A stretch of 64,000 nucleotides of DNA from Leptoclinus maculatus (Eukaryota > Chordata > Actinopteri > Perciformes > Stichaeidae): assembly GCA_032191485.1 (NCBI GenBank), contig JAVDOI010000003.1, forward strand, positions 10,230,986 through 10,294,985, given 5' to 3'. Below the pieces are notes generated by a model that saw only the letters and a list, made by a program, of their open reading frames with translations, was not told the DNA's origin and did no database searches. The position numbers were made by a program, and so were the translations under genes. Positions 63,973-64,000 of this stretch are shown one piece after another. Position 1 is the stretch's first letter. The number at the start of each line of letters is the position of its first letter.

Positions 63973-64000
63973 CAGCCCTTCAGGGTCACAGCTGGAGATG

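Overview
The window is vertebrate genomic DNA, most likely from a teleost fish and probably a percomorph. It has multi-exon genes with GT-AG introns, long (CA/GT)n microsatellites, and foldback and TIR repeats of types common in percomorph introns. No prokaryotic, viral or organellar features were seen. Two protein-coding genes are recognised. They lie head to head, with about 4.3 kb between their start codons.

Positions 1-7300, minus strand: the 5' end of a formin-1 (fmn1) gene. One long coding exon (4714-6286) encodes about 520 residues of the N-terminal region. A probable noncoding first exon with a good donor lies near 7182. Positions 1-4713 are intron; the proline-rich, FH1 and FH2 exons lie beyond the left edge.

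Positions 7300-10560: the divergent intergenic and promoter interval. It holds two inverted-repeat DNA elements (8046-8755 and 8919-9160) and a GC-richer segment just before the ryr3 ATG.

Positions 10562-62570, plus strand: the first 36 coding exons of a ryanodine receptor. I identify it as ryr3 from its fmn1 neighbour (the mammalian FMN1-RYR3 arrangement), the short divergent region 2 and the protein matches. All 36 exons join in frame (5,676 nt, 1,892 codons) without a stop. They cover the N-terminal beta-trefoil and RIH domains, SPRY1, the first RyR repeat pair, SPRY2, SPRY3 and the start of the large solenoid. The Ca2+ pore and C-terminus are outside the window. Introns 1-3 are large (17.5, 4.2 and 4.8 kb); later introns are mostly 80-1,900 bp.

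The most interesting observation is a previously unassigned 21-nt candidate microexon at 33148-33168, in frame between exons 3 and 4. It sits where RYR2 carries a short extra insert. Other splicing oddities are a (TG)29 tract directly against the exon 19 acceptor, GT repeats on both sides of exon 6, and a strong decoy acceptor before exon 16 that would bring in a stop. I found no convincing novel gene system; the rest is intronic DNA with repeats. Family comparisons rest on recalled vertebrate FMN1 and RYR sequences, not on a search.
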